DNA of 16,234 bases from Oscillospiraceae bacterium (GTDB lineage Bacteria > Bacillota_A > Clostridia > Oscillospirales > Oscillospiraceae): the NCBI GenBank assembly GCA_902789835.1, contig CADAPN010000027.1, forward strand, positions 1 to 16,234, in the 5' to 3' direction. The translations under genes were made by a program, and so were the position numbers. This document shows positions 5,548 to 12,331 of the stretch, piece after piece; the first letter of the stretch is position 1, and each line of letters starts with the position of its first letter. Below the pieces are notes generated by a model that was given only the letters and a program-made list of their open reading frames with translations, was not told the origin of the DNA and did no database searches.

Positions 5548-7172
5548 ATAAACTTCGAATCCGCTATGGGCTTAGAGTTATCGGTGATATTTTTGTTCCG
5601 CTGCTGCCCGGCATCATCTGTGCCGGACTCTGCGCCGGCATCGCCTCGCTCATTTCGCAGGCCGTGCCTCACTATGCGGATGTCCCCGTGTGGGCCTTCA
5701 TTTATCAGATTCTGACGCTGATTCACAGTTCCATGATGACCTTCCTTACCGCCTGGGCAGGCTACCGCGCTTCGGAGCGATTCGGCGGGACGCCGATTCT
5801 GGGCGGCATGCTGGGTATGATCACATCGCTGGAGGGAATCAACTTCATCGCCATGCTCATGGGCCTTTACAACACCGAAGTCCCCCTGGATTCCATCCTG
5901 CGCAGCGGCAAGGGTGGCGTTCTGGCCGTCATCGCCGGCGCTCTGCTGGTCTCCTATGTGGAAAAAGCCATTCGCGCCGGCATGCCCAAGTCCATCGATG
6001 TGGTTTTCACGCCGCTGCTCACCATGCTTCTGTGTGTGACGCCCTACGTGGTTTTCATCATGCCGCTGTTCGGTTACGCCTCCGGCGGGATCGTAAAGCT
6101 GTTCAGCTGGGCCTGCATGTCTGAGAATCCGGTCATTCGGGTTCTGTCCGGCTACATCGGCGCCGCGCTGTTTCTTCCGCTTGTGGCGACCGGCATGCAC
6201 CATGGTCTGGTTTCCCTGTACAATGTCCAGCTGCAGGAGCTTGGCTATGTTACGCTCTACCCGGCTCTCGCCATGGCCGGCGCAGGTCAGGTCGGCGCGG
6301 CTCTGGCACTCTGGAAGAAAGCAAAAAAGGCCGGAAATACCGACCTCTGCTCTGTCATTGCCGGTGCGCTGCCCGCCGGGCTTCTGGGTGTCGGCGAGCC
6401 CCTCATCTACGGTGTGACTCTGCCGCTGGGCAAACCCTTTCTCACGGCCGGTCTCGGCGCAGGCTTCGGTGGGGCGTTTATCATGCTGACCGGTGTCGCC
6501 TCCGCCGCCTGGGGTCCTTCCGGTCTGCTCGGCGCCTTTGTGATGACCGCGGGCAGGGGCGGCCCTGCCCGAAGCGTCCTCCTTTACCTGACGGCGCTGG
6601 TGATCAGTTATATCGGCGGTTATTTGATCACAAAAGCGTTTTATCGGGAAGAAGAACTGAACTTTGATGACACACTCTTTTCCGGGGATGATGACGCACG
6701 CCTTGCCTCCTCCTTTGCCCGGCTCAGTCGGAAAAAGCCCAGGAGCGTCAAGGCCGGTGAACCCCTGGAGCTTGTCGGCAGATTCGGTACGGGGTCTCTT
6801 CCGCTTACGGCGCCCGTGGACGGCGAGACCGTCCCCATGAGGCAGATTCCGGACATCATCTTCTCCTCCGGTGTCATCGGAAGCTGTATCGGTATTCTTC
6901 CGGACAACGGCCGGATTCTCGCACCGTGCAGCGGTGTGATCTCCGAGATTGCCGATACGTCGCATGCCATCACCCTCCGGGAAGAAGACGGGATGGAGAT
7001 TCTCCTCATCGCCGGCATCGACACCTTCAGCCTCAACGGCAGGGGGCTCTCCCCTCTGGTGAAAGCGGGTGACTCCGTCACCGCCGGTCAGCCGATCATG
7101 GAAATGGATCTGAGTCAGGTCCGGAGCGCCGGCCTCTCCCCCATGGTCATCACCGTGCTCTCCAATCCATAA
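5544..7172 (+). CDS. PTS EIIC-EIIA protein lacking EIIB and the EIIA active His
   Basis: The 542-residue protein is a glucose-superfamily permease (MurP/ScrA-like order, but without the N-terminal EIIB). The EIIC part (about 8-365) has ten or so hydrophobic segments, the T-G-M-H219-H220 motif and G-V-G-E285-P-L-I-Y-G, which mark the sugar-binding EIIC core. A linker (about 366-415) leads to an EIIA-Glc domain (416-540) with S-S-G-V-I-G, H474-A-I and G-I-D-T. In EIIA-Glc the phosphorylated His lies two residues before G-I-D-T; here those residues are I489-A490, so phosphate cannot be carried there. Normal phosphotransfer would need separate EIIA and EIIB proteins. It may act as a sugar sensor for the coupled phosphatase. 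GGAGG (5531-5535) lies 8 nt before the ATG. Confidence 0.88.
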   Translation: MNKLRIRYGLRVIGDIFVPLLPGIICAGLCAGIASLISQAVPHYADVPVWAFIYQILTLIHSSMMTFLTAWAGYRASERFGGTPILGGMLGMITSLEGINFIAMLMGLYNTEVPLDSILRSGKGGVLAVIAGALLVSYVEKAIRAGMPKSIDVVFTPLLTMLLCVTPYVVFIMPLFGYASGGIVKLFSWACMSENPVIRVLSGYIGAALFLPLVATGMHHGLVSLYNVQLQELGYVTLYPALAMAGAGQVGAALALWKKAKKAGNTDLCSVIAGALPAGLLGVGEPLIYGVTLPLGKPFLTAGLGAGFGGAFIMLTGVASAAWGPSGLLGAFVMTAGRGGPARSVLLYLTALVISYIGGYLITKAFYREEELNFDDTLFSGDDDARLASSFARLSRKKPRSVKAGEPLELVGRFGTGSLPLTAPVDGETVPMRQIPDIIFSSGVIGSCIGILPDNGRILAPCSGVISEIADTSHAITLREEDGMEILLIAGIDTFSLNGRGLSPLVKAGDSVTAGQPIMEMDLSQVRSAGLSPMVITVLSNP

Positions 7173-7176
7173 AGGA

Positions 7177-7216
7177 ACCGACTCGGCTCAGGGATCAAAA
7201 CCTGAGCCGAGTCGGT
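7177..7216. terminator. Hairpin between convergent PTS and dus genes
   Basis: Arms 7177-7192 and 7201-7216 are exact 16-bp reverse complements around an 8-nt loop. No strong U-tract follows on either strand, though the minus strand continues TCCTTTAT. The arm overlaps the last codons and stop (7190-7188) of the minus-strand dus gene. It probably stops or shields both convergent transcripts. Confidence 0.75.
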
Positions 7217-8177
7217 CTGTAAGGGCATCCGGACGAAAATCACCCGAATCCAGCACGATTCCCACCGCACTTCGAAAGTTCTCCATGGAGCGGGCCTTCA
7301 TAATCGCCTTGATTTCTCTTTTGTTTTCCGGGAACATTGCCTGCATATAAGCCCAAAGCGACTTCATGCGCTCCACGGTAAAGGCGGGGCTCAGCCCATC
7401 CTCCAGCCAGGCTTCCGCCAAACGGTCATGAAACATTCTGAGCTCCACCCGTGTCAGCTGCGGTCCGCCCTGCAGGACTCGAATCAGCGCCGGATTTGCC
7501 ACAGCGGCCCGCCCGACCATGACGCCGTCGACCGTCGGCGCGGCCTGCCGCAGGGCTTCCAGATCTTTTTCTGACGCGATATCCCCGTTGTACACCAGCC
7601 GGAGCCGGCTGACTGACGCGGCCGTGGCAAAACCTTCAAGATCCGCTTGCCCTCGATAAAAATCGTCCCTGCATCTGGCATGGACGATTATTTTTTTAAT
7701 GGGGTATTTCTCGTAGATTTCCATGATCGCCGGGAATTCTTCCGTACTGTGAAGGCCCATGCGGGTCTTCACAGTAATTTGGCAGCCCACCTTCTGGGCG
7801 TGATCCGTGATCTGATCCAGAATCGAATCCAAAGACGACAGATCTCTTAGCATCCCGGCCCCTTTGTGTTTGGCAAACACCGTACCGGACGGGCATCCGA
7901 CGTTCAGGTTGATTTCCCGAAAGCCCAGCTCGAAGAGGCGATCCGCCGTCAGGCAAAAGGCCTCTGCGTTGTTCACCAGCAGCTGCGGAATCAGCGGAAC
8001 CTGTCCGCAGTCCGTCGTCAGCTCCCGAAGAAACTTGGCCCGGAACCCCCCATTGCTGTCCGGGGCGATAAAAGGTGTATAATACTCCGAGACACCGGGA
8101 AACATCTCATGATGGATCTGACGGAAACGCGACAGGGTAATCCCCTCCATCGGGGCGTAACAGTATTCCATGCTCAT
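7188..8177 (-). CDS. dus: tRNA-dihydrouridine synthase
   Basis: The 329-residue flavoenzyme reduces specific uridines in tRNA D-loops with FMN and NADPH. The TIM-barrel hallmarks are all present: Y-A-P-M-E-G at the start, the catalytic loop L-N-V-G-C95-P-S-G, K-T-R-M-G (137-141), I-V-H-A-R (164-168), Y-N-G-D-I (196-200) and the phosphate-binding V-G-R-A (221-224). The active-site Cys is kept. Length is normal for the family. The stop of nrdG lies 9 nt upstream, so the two are co-transcribed and probably coupled. The ribosome binding site is weak for ATG 8177 (and for ATG 8171), consistent with coupling. Which Dus subfamily (DusA, B or C type) cannot be decided by eye. Confidence 0.93.
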   Translation of the reverse strand: MSMEYCYAPMEGITLSRFRQIHHEMFPGVSEYYTPFIAPDSNGGFRAKFLRELTTDCGQVPLIPQLLVNNAEAFCLTADRLFELGFREINLNVGCPSGTVFAKHKGAGMLRDLSSLDSILDQITDHAQKVGCQITVKTRMGLHSTEEFPAIMEIYEKYPIKKIIVHARCRDDFYRGQADLEGFATAASVSRLRLVYNGDIASEKDLEALRQAAPTVDGVMVGRAAVANPALIRVLQGGPQLTRVELRMFHDRLAEAWLEDGLSPAFTVERMKSLWAYMQAMFPENKREIKAIMKARSMENFRSAVGIVLDSGDFRPDALTDRLGSGFDP

Positions 8178-8186
8178 CGGTTTTGC

Positions 8187-8720
8187 TCAGTCTCGTTTCA
8201 TATAATGGGAGATGACAATCTCTCCTGATTTCAAGGTGTTCGGCAGATCGATGATTCGCTGATTTTCCGAGCCGCGGAATCGAAGACTGATGTTCTTCCG
8301 AGCCTCAACAAAAGGTCCGTCCACCAGAATATCGATCATGGAGAGCATCTCGTCCGTCACTTCACATCGCGGGTGGCCTTCCGCGTTCTGAAGCTTTTCC
8401 AGCGTATATCCCGTATAAGCCCAGATGTCCTTCTTCGGGAATGCGGTCTTTACCCTGCGCAGAAGCTGAATCAGGTCGCGCTGGTTTTCCGGTTCAAAGG
8501 GATCTCCGCCCAGCAGGCTGAGTCCCTGAATATAGTCCGGGGCAAGAGCCTGCAGGATGGTCTTTTCCGTTTCCACGGTATATTCCCGCCCGAAGCGGAA
8601 ATCCCAGGTCTCCTGATTGAAGCAGCCGGGACAGTGATTCCGGCATCCGGAGACGAACAGCGACACCCGGCAGCCGGGTCCGTCCGCTACGTCAAAGTTT
8701 TTGATTGTGCCGTAATACAT
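8187..8720 (-). CDS. nrdG: Anaerobic ribonucleotide reductase activating protein
   Basis: This 177-residue radical-SAM activase installs the glycyl radical on class III ribonucleotide reductase NrdD, allowing deoxyribonucleotide synthesis without oxygen. The 4Fe-4S/SAM motif C26-x3-C30-x2-C33 sits in V-S-G-C-R-N-H-C-P-G-C-F-N, and L-G-G-D-P (70-74) is the SAM-binding glycine motif. Length and order match NrdG. The start ATG 8720 has GGAGG 4 nt upstream. Its partner nrdD is not adjacent here: the gene upstream encodes a secreted protein, and dus lies downstream. Confusion with pyruvate-formate-lyase activase is unlikely because that enzyme is longer (about 240 residues). Confidence 0.93.
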   Translation of the reverse strand: MYYGTIKNFDVADGPGCRVSLFVSGCRNHCPGCFNQETWDFRFGREYTVETEKTILQALAPDYIQGLSLLGGDPFEPENQRDLIQLLRRVKTAFPKKDIWAYTGYTLEKLQNAEGHPRCEVTDEMLSMIDILVDGPFVEARKNISLRFRGSENQRIIDLPNTLKSGEIVISHYMKRD

Positions 8721-8769
8721 CGTTCCTCCAGACAGTCGGTGGGAGGACTACCTTGATTTTATGCGCCTC

Positions 8770-9912
8770 TCACGCAGGCTTGACGGTCATCCATGCGGTG
8801 CTGGTCACTGCTGTCTGCCCTTTGAAATCATAGGTGCAGTAGGCCCCCCAACCGTCCATATACGGGTCAAGATTATAGATTGTGAGCGTCGGCTCATAGT
8901 ATCCGTCAATTTCAGAATTCACATAATGGGCCGCGAAATAGTCCAGGTCGAATTCATTTCCGTTGGGGTCGACAAAGGTCCAGTAGCAGGAATCATAGAC
9001 ATTGGCCGATGTGACAAAGGAAATGTTCTGTCCGACTTTTTTCTTTTCGCCGGTCGGGTTTTTGGTGATCACCATGTACACCGCGTCCATCTCCCCCGCA
9101 TTTCCCCACAGCGGCGCCAATTCATCGTGCTGCATCACAGGCGGCGGGATAATCGGCGAGCGGTCCGGAGCCGGTCTCATGTTCGCAAACACCTTATAGC
9201 TGTTCGCCAGGCGGTCAGGCTGTCCCGCCTCTTCCGCGGGGAACCAGTCGAAGTTCGTTGTGCATCGCTCCGCTTCGTTGAAGGCCGTCGCTCCGGCAAC
9301 ATTATACTGATCCGCAGAAATCGGATTTCCGTCCATATCCATGTGCGAGACATAACGGTAGGAGTCAACCAGTTCCGAGTGTTCCACGGCATAAGCATCA
9401 TATCCGATCACACCGTTTCGCATCGTAACCGAGCAGCGTACCGTATAGACTTCGACCGGTGACATCACGACATTGTCATAGAACAGACCGGACCAGCGGT
9501 CTCTGTCTCTGTCATAGTATGTGTCGGCGGCATTGGTGATGATATCCGGGAAGGATTCGTCCGGTTCCATTTCAATCGCACATTCCGTCAGGTCCGTCGC
9601 TTCGGCGTTCACTTCCCAGACCTTCAGGTTGGTGGACCGGTCCGCCGGATGCTGGTCGGCGGCAAAGAACTCCAGGAGCCCGTTACGGTCAAAATCCATC
9701 ACACAGTAATACCAGGTATTCTGCCCGTCCGGCTGCAGCAGCCCGTCCAGTTTGGACTCGATCAGCCTGATCTGTATCTTCTGAAACTCCGAGAGCTCCA
9801 CTTCTTCCTCTTCTTCCTCTTCGGCCCAGGCAACGCCGCCCGCTCCAAGACTCAGGACCATCGCCATAACCAGGACAAAGAGCAGGCCTTGTTTTTTCCA
9901 AAAAAGCTTCAT
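8770..9912 (-). CDS. Secreted acidic protein with Ca-loop-like motif and Ig-like end
   Basis: The 380-residue protein has a signal peptide (K-K near the start, hydrophobic core about 9-24, likely cut after A-W-A30) followed at once by seven Glu residues (31-37). Residues 66-86 contain V-M-D73-F-D75-R-N77-G-L-L-E-F, an FG-GAP or EF-hand-like calcium-loop pattern that lacks the last EF-hand ligand. The C-terminal part (about 275-380) looks like an Ig-type beta-sandwich: S-C309-Y-W311 and A-Y-C359-T-Y suggest the usual disulfide and core Trp. No sorting signal or membrane anchor follows, so release or non-covalent wall attachment is expected. A consensus promoter lies at 9972-10000, and the gene is divergent from the pseudo-beta-lactamase gene. 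The nrdG start lies 49 nt beyond its stop with no terminator seen. Function unknown. Confidence 0.7.
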   Translation of the reverse strand: MKLFWKKQGLLFVLVMAMVLSLGAGGVAWAEEEEEEEVELSEFQKIQIRLIESKLDGLLQPDGQNTWYYCVMDFDRNGLLEFFAADQHPADRSTNLKVWEVNAEATDLTECAIEMEPDESFPDIITNAADTYYDRDRDRWSGLFYDNVVMSPVEVYTVRCSVTMRNGVIGYDAYAVEHSELVDSYRYVSHMDMDGNPISADQYNVAGATAFNEAERCTTNFDWFPAEEAGQPDRLANSYKVFANMRPAPDRSPIIPPPVMQHDELAPLWGNAGEMDAVYMVITKNPTGEKKKVGQNISFVTSANVYDSCYWTFVDPNGNEFDLDYFAAHYVNSEIDGYYEPTLTIYNLDPYMDGWGAYCTYDFKGQTAVTSTAWMTVKPA

Positions 9913-9971
9913 TCTTTGCTTCCCCTTCTTTCATTCGATTCGGGTTCGGTTCCAAGGGATTCTTTTTATCT

Positions 9972-10000
9972 ATTCTATCGGTCTTTGCGGATGCTGTCAA
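9972..10000 (-). promoter_or_regulatory. Consensus promoter of the secreted Ig-like protein gene
   Basis: On the minus strand TTGACA (10000-9995), a 17-nt spacer and TAGAAT (9977-9972). The start codon at 9912 is 59 nt further on. It is back to back with the plus-strand promoter at 10057-10085, so the two transcription starts are roughly 125 nt apart. Confidence 0.8.
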
Positions 10001-10056
10001 GGACGTTCTGCGGTCTCTTCCCTCGCATAGCGTCCCCATAGCAATGCATAATTCTG

Positions 10057-10085
10057 TTGCCTGCACAAAACAACTCTGCTATAAT
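10057..10085 (+). promoter_or_regulatory. Promoter of the pseudo-beta-lactamase gene
   Basis: TTGCCT (10057-10062), a 17-nt spacer and TATAAT (10080-10085) with TGC before it: an extended -10 promoter. It lies 30 nt before the ATG at 10116. Confidence 0.8.
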
Positions 10086-10115
10086 GAACTATATTTTTCA
10101 GGAGGTGTGGGTTAA

Positions 10116-11402
10116 ATGAACAGAAGAACTCTCATTTCCCTCTTCGTTGTTTTTACGCTGCTCCTTTCCCTGCATGCGGGAAATCTTTCCGCTTCGGCCG
10201 AGGATTACATACCGGAGCTTTTGCCCGCACCCGCTGCAGACGGACATCTGATTGACGGAGACGCCCTCAAGCTGTTCTTCGACAATTACCTGCATGAAAA
10301 CTACTGCGACGGAGAGGACCAGTGCCTCTCGATTGCAGTCTGGTGCCCGGATACCGATGAGTATTGGTATTACAACCCGGATGTGTGGATGTACGGGGTA
10401 AACTGGTACCGTCTCCCTGTCAGCATGTACCTGGCCGAGAAGGTGTCAAAGGGCGAACTGACCATGGACACGGTGGTTAACGGCATTACACTGGAATACG
10501 CCATCACCACGGCACTTGCCGCCACAAGCAACCCAAGCTCATCGTCCATGGTCATTTATCTGGGCGGAAACATGACCACGAACTGCGCAGATCTGACAAA
10601 AGGGCTCTCCAACATGCCGGATAGCTATTTTGTTGATGAATACTATCAGGAAAACGCCTACACCGCGCGTCTTATGCTGGAGATTACCAAAACCCTTTAT
10701 CTCGGCGGTGAGGAGCGTTTTCCCCTCGTCGAGGAATCCATGAAAGAAGCCATGCCGGAAGACTTCTTCAAGCGTGACTGGAACGTGGGGCATGACTATG
10801 TGATCGCACAGACAAATGCCGCCTACTGGGGTGACGGAGCCGGAGACCGGGTTCACTGCACCGGCATTCTCTATACACCTACTCCGATTGTCCTGACGGT
10901 TATGATGAAAAACATTGCGGACATGGACATCATGGGCGGAGTTGCCTGGCGCTTTGCACACCTCGGCGCGGCATTGGGCGAGCGTCTGCAGGCCCAGGCG
11001 AGTGTCCCCGCCGAAACCGCCGCAGCCGCACCGGCAGCGGAAGCATCAGACGCCGTTATCCAGCAGGACGGAGCCGCCATTGCAGCAGATACAGCAGCAG
11101 ATGTAGCCGCGGACACGTCCGTCGAAGCCCCGGCGGCAGCCGAGCAGGCTCCTTCCGCGCAGGTTTCCGCCGCCGTGTCGGAGCTTCCGTCTCCTTCGCT
11201 TGAAGTGCCGGAGGAAAGCACGCAGCCCCTTCAGGAATCGCCCCCCTCCTCTGCTTCCAAGAGTCCGTTCCGGATTTTCCTCATCGGATTTCTGATTCTC
11301 TTTCTCATCGTTGTCGCGGTCGCAGTCATCCTGATTGTCCGGGAACAGCGCCAGCGGAAACGTCGCCGCAGAAGAAGATCGAGCCGGCGTCGAGACTACT
11401 GA
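10116..11402 (+). CDS. Membrane-anchored beta-lactamase-fold pseudoenzyme
   Basis: The 428-residue protein has a signal peptide (about 1-28, A-S-A-E-D cut region). An extracellular domain follows (about 45-290) that resembles class A beta-lactamase/serine transpeptidase folds. Then come an Ala/Pro/Ser-rich linker (292-383), a membrane helix (about 385-408) and an Arg-rich tail (13 Arg/Lys in the last 20). The resemblance lies in L-P-V-S-M-Y-L-A-E-K-V-S-K-G-E-L (100-115), which in active enzymes follows SxxK. Here that motif reads N96-W-Y-R99. The SDN loop reads S138-N-P and the KTG motif reads C248-T-G. All three catalytic motifs are altered, so hydrolysis is not expected; muropeptide or beta-lactam binding is possible. 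GGAGG (10101-10105) lies 10 nt before ATG 10116. The fold call is by eye and should be held loosely. Confidence 0.6.
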   Translation: MNRRTLISLFVVFTLLLSLHAGNLSASAEDYIPELLPAPAADGHLIDGDALKLFFDNYLHENYCDGEDQCLSIAVWCPDTDEYWYYNPDVWMYGVNWYRLPVSMYLAEKVSKGELTMDTVVNGITLEYAITTALAATSNPSSSSMVIYLGGNMTTNCADLTKGLSNMPDSYFVDEYYQENAYTARLMLEITKTLYLGGEERFPLVEESMKEAMPEDFFKRDWNVGHDYVIAQTNAAYWGDGAGDRVHCTGILYTPTPIVLTVMMKNIADMDIMGGVAWRFAHLGAALGERLQAQASVPAETAAAAPAAEASDAVIQQDGAAIAADTAADVAADTSVEAPAAAEQAPSAQVSAAVSELPSPSLEVPEESTQPLQESPPSSASKSPFRIFLIGFLILFLIVVAVAVILIVREQRQRKRRRRRRSSRRRDY

Positions 11403-11478
11403 TGCGATTTCACGCCTGTTTCGCAAGCGCCAACGCGTCGAAAAAATATTCCGTATTATGGGCGTCTTAAACAGGCTC
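11403..11478. other. Short gap after the pseudo-beta-lactamase gene
   Basis: No gene and no hairpin with a T-run is visible here. A distant 7-bp repeat (CCTGTTT at 11416, AAACAGG at 11469) could pair but has a loop of over 40 nt, so transcription from 10116-11402 may run on into the riboswitch. Confidence 0.4.
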
Positions 11479-11507
11479 TTGACAAAGCCTCCTTCATGGG
11501 CTACAAT
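11479..11507 (+). promoter_or_regulatory. Consensus promoter of the TPP riboswitch-thiT unit
   Basis: TTGACA (11479-11484), a 17-nt spacer and TACAAT (11502-11507). Transcription should begin near 11514, just before the aptamer. Confidence 0.85.
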
Positions 11508-11527
11508 AGCGACACAATTGAGATGGG

Positions 11528-11610
11528 CGCTGGGTTTTCCCGGCTGAGATGGAGTAATCGATCTCCAACACCATGGAACCTGATCCGGATAATGCCGGCG
11601 TAGGAAAGCG
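11528..11610 (+). ncRNA. TPP riboswitch aptamer (THI element)
   Basis: The conserved THI-box blocks are present in order: G-CTGAGAT (11544-11550), GAACCTGAT (11576-11584) and the block GGATAATGCC-GGCGTAGGAAA just after it. A short outer stem can form between CGCT (11528-11531) and AGCG (11607-11610). The aptamer binds thiamine pyrophosphate and is followed by a terminator and then thiT, so high TPP should switch the gene off. Confidence 0.96.
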
Positions 11611-11622
11611 AGAGTTCATTGG

Positions 11623-11657
11623 TATCAGGTTCGTTCGCGAACCTGATATTTTCTTTT
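11623..11657 (+). terminator. Riboswitch expression-platform terminator
   Basis: Arms 11623-11633 and 11638-11648 are a perfect 11-bp stem with a TTCG tetraloop, followed by TTTTCTTTT (11649-11657). The left arm segment ATCAGGTTC (11624-11632) is also complementary to GAACCTGAT (11576-11584) inside the aptamer. Without TPP that 9-bp pairing can act as antiterminator; with TPP the aptamer holds its own strand and the terminator forms. Confidence 0.95.
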
Positions 11658-11684
11658 CCGCTTTTCAGAAAAGGAGGAAAAAAC

Positions 11685-12248
11685 ATGCAGAAATCCAAAC
11701 TTACTCTTCGCGCCCTGACCGAAGGCGCCGTCTTCGTCGCCCTCGCCCAGGTCATCAGTTACCTCAAGCTTTTTGAACTGCCCCAGGGCGGTTCGATCAC
11801 GGTGGGCATGCTGCCCATCTTTCTCTACTGTGCCCGCTGGGGCTTCGGTCCCGGCATGCTTGTCAGCTTTGTCTACAGCCTGCTGCAGCTGCTGCTTGAC
11901 GGCGCTTACGCCTGGGGCTGGCAGTCCATGCTTGGCGACTATATTTTTGCCTTCACGGTGCTCGGGTTTGCCGGGCTCTTCCACAAGCAGAAATACGGTT
12001 TCTTCATCGGAACGGCTGTGGGCTCCCTTGCCCGCTTTCTCGTCCACTATGTCGTCGGCGCTACCGTATGGGCCGAGTACATGCCGGAAAACTTCTTCGG
12101 CATGACGATGCACTCTCCCTGGTTCTACTCCATGCTCTACAACGGCAGCTACATGGTCATCGACATGATCTTGTGCCTGGTGATCGGCCTGCTGCTCTGG
12201 AAACCTCTGGGCCGCTTCATCCGCGGCGAGGATCTCGAGCGCGTCTGA
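11685..12248 (+). CDS. thiT: Thiamine transporter S-component, ECF type
   Basis: This 187-residue membrane protein is a ThiT (YuaJ) family substrate-binding component. It works with a shared EcfA/EcfA'/EcfT energising module, not in this window, to import thiamine. About six hydrophobic helices are visible. Family features are A-L-T-E-G-A near the start, the loop G-G-S-I-T-V-G-M-L-P (35-44), the aromatic W-G-W (77-79) followed by G-D-Y, H121-Y, W129 and Y-N-G-S-Y (152-156), a stretch rich in likely thiamine contacts. The start is ATG 11685, with GGAGG (11673-11677) 7 nt upstream; an upstream in-frame ATG at 11619 lies inside the riboswitch terminator region and is not used. The gene is controlled by the TPP riboswitch directly before it. 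Confidence 0.95.
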   Translation: MQKSKLTLRALTEGAVFVALAQVISYLKLFELPQGGSITVGMLPIFLYCARWGFGPGMLVSFVYSLLQLLLDGAYAWGWQSMLGDYIFAFTVLGFAGLFHKQKYGFFIGTAVGSLARFLVHYVVGATVWAEYMPENFFGMTMHSPWFYSMLYNGSYMVIDMILCLVIGLLLWKPLGRFIRGEDLERV

Positions 12249-12331
12249 CCGTTCTCAGCGGGTTCTCTTCGCTTCTTTCGTATCGGTTGCGGATCAGATC
12301 CTCCGCGGTAAGCGCGATCAAGCCGCTTCCG

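Noticed and set aside
5481..6965. Long open frame antisense to the PTS permease (494 codons)
   Set aside because: It is fully opposite a gene with clear PTS motifs, and its translation is low-complexity Gly/His/Arg/Gln text typical of a GC-rich antisense frame.
8187..8720. Orphan status of nrdG (no nrdD partner)
   Set aside because: nrdD is only shown to be absent from this window; it can easily be encoded elsewhere, so this is not evidence of an unusual system.
8756..8784. Separate promoter for nrdG
   Set aside because: TAAAAT is present at 8761-8756 on the minus strand, but no acceptable -35 exists at 16-18 nt spacing.
8761..9462. Plus-strand frame of 233 codons
   Set aside because: Shadow of the secreted Ig-like protein gene; Arg/His/Val-rich and with no ribosome binding site.
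12249..12331. Protein-like minus-strand text just past the hydrolase stop
   Set aside because: A second frame here reads plausibly for about 25 codons, but it is short, lacks a start and runs antisense into thiT; it could be chance in GC-rich DNA.
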